A stretch of DNA of 13,131 nucleotides from Taibaiella helvus_B (lineage in GTDB: Bacteria > Bacteroidota > Bacteroidia > Chitinophagales > Chitinophagaceae). The stretch lies in NCBI GenBank assembly GCA_040392805.1, contig JBEBVI010000082.1:1-13131 (forward strand), given 5' to 3'. Every line of letters begins with the position of its first letter. Within the stretch, counting starts at the first letter, position 1. The notes beneath the pieces are model-generated. The model saw only the letters and a list, made by a program, of their open reading frames with translations, searched no databases and was not told the DNA's origin. A program made the position numbers and the translations under genes. This document shows positions 13,101 to 13,131 of the stretch, piece after piece.

Positions 13101-13131
13101 TAATTGTGTCAAAATAACTTCCCGGTTCCAA
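13099..13131 (-). repeat. R1 repeat, copy D (cut by the right edge)
   Basis: AGTAATTGTGTCAAAATAAC followed by TTCCCGGTTCCAA is the B-end of the R1 family and matches the B-end flank of copy A almost base for base. The rest lies outside the window. Its first two bases are the last two of the TAG stop codon of the preceding gene. Confidence 0.65.

Noticed and set aside
1..13131. Defence system, toxin-antitoxin, CRISPR or prophage module
   Set aside because: No regularly spaced repeats, no paired small toxin-antitoxin genes, no nuclease-helicase operon beyond ordinary housekeeping genes, and no phage structural genes were found.
1..13131. tRNA or rRNA genes
   Set aside because: I saw no cloverleaf-like segment with the conserved T-arm sequence and no rRNA-like stretch on either strand.

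Overview
The window looks like chromosomal DNA of a Bacteroidota bacterium, most likely of the Chitinophagaceae or a close relative. Family content points there (DUF4286, a PIF1/RecD-type helicase, YjjG, an Ada-like plus AlkB pair, many AT-rich spacers). So do several upstream boxes of the form TAnnTTTG, the Bacteroidota -7 element, and the general lack of Shine-Dalgarno sequences. One gene clearly uses a TTG start. The placement is inferred; no rRNA or other marker gene is present.

Layout. Positions 3-131 hold the 3' end of a plus-strand reading frame cut by the left edge. Eight genes then lie on the minus strand: a polyprenol-phosphate-type GT2 glycosyltransferase (329-1033), a DEDDh 3'-5' exonuclease with an ExoX-like tail (1081-1851), a YitH-type acetyltransferase (1968-2813), a PIF1-like helicase (2882-4741), gmhA (5246-5830), yjjG (5914-6612), a DUF4286 protein (6867-7172) and a DoxX-family membrane protein (7212-7622). 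From about 8.0 kb the coding strand switches to plus: a small two-helix membrane protein (8018-8449), an Ada-like AraC/methyltransferase fusion (8885-9745) in operon with an AlkB-family dioxygenase (9750-10373), a HugZ/HutZ-like heme-associated protein (10965-11510) and a 12-helix, histidine-bearing membrane protein that resembles subunit I of heme-copper oxidases (11874-13100).

Functional links. The clearest module is ada-like/alkB: coupled genes for direct reversal of DNA alkylation. GmhA makes the heptose precursor for surface glycans, and the GT2 enzyme may feed lipid-linked sugars into envelope glycans. Exonuclease, helicase and YjjG are DNA or nucleotide maintenance genes but are not obviously one operon. 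The HugZ-like protein and the 12-helix protein could both handle heme, although a 363-base spacer separates them.

Non-coding content. The spacers are rich in small mobile-looking repeats. Family R1 (about 100-173 bp, two related but distinct inverted ends) has three complete copies and a fourth cut by the right edge, which overlaps the stop codon of the last gene. Family R2 (71 and 103 bp) has short inverted ends and 24-nt hairpins whose stems are preserved while loops vary. A third palindromic element lies at 6650-6819. None carries a transposase, so they would have to be moved by enzymes encoded elsewhere. A decayed minus-strand coding remnant sits at 10380-10650. Upstream of the HugZ-like gene there is a full-consensus Bacteroidota promoter with a 12-bp palindrome across its -33 box, and a possible 23-codon leader ORF. 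I found no defence system, CRISPR array, tRNA or rRNA. The most unusual material is the repeat families and the regulated leader of the HugZ-like gene, not a new multi-gene system.
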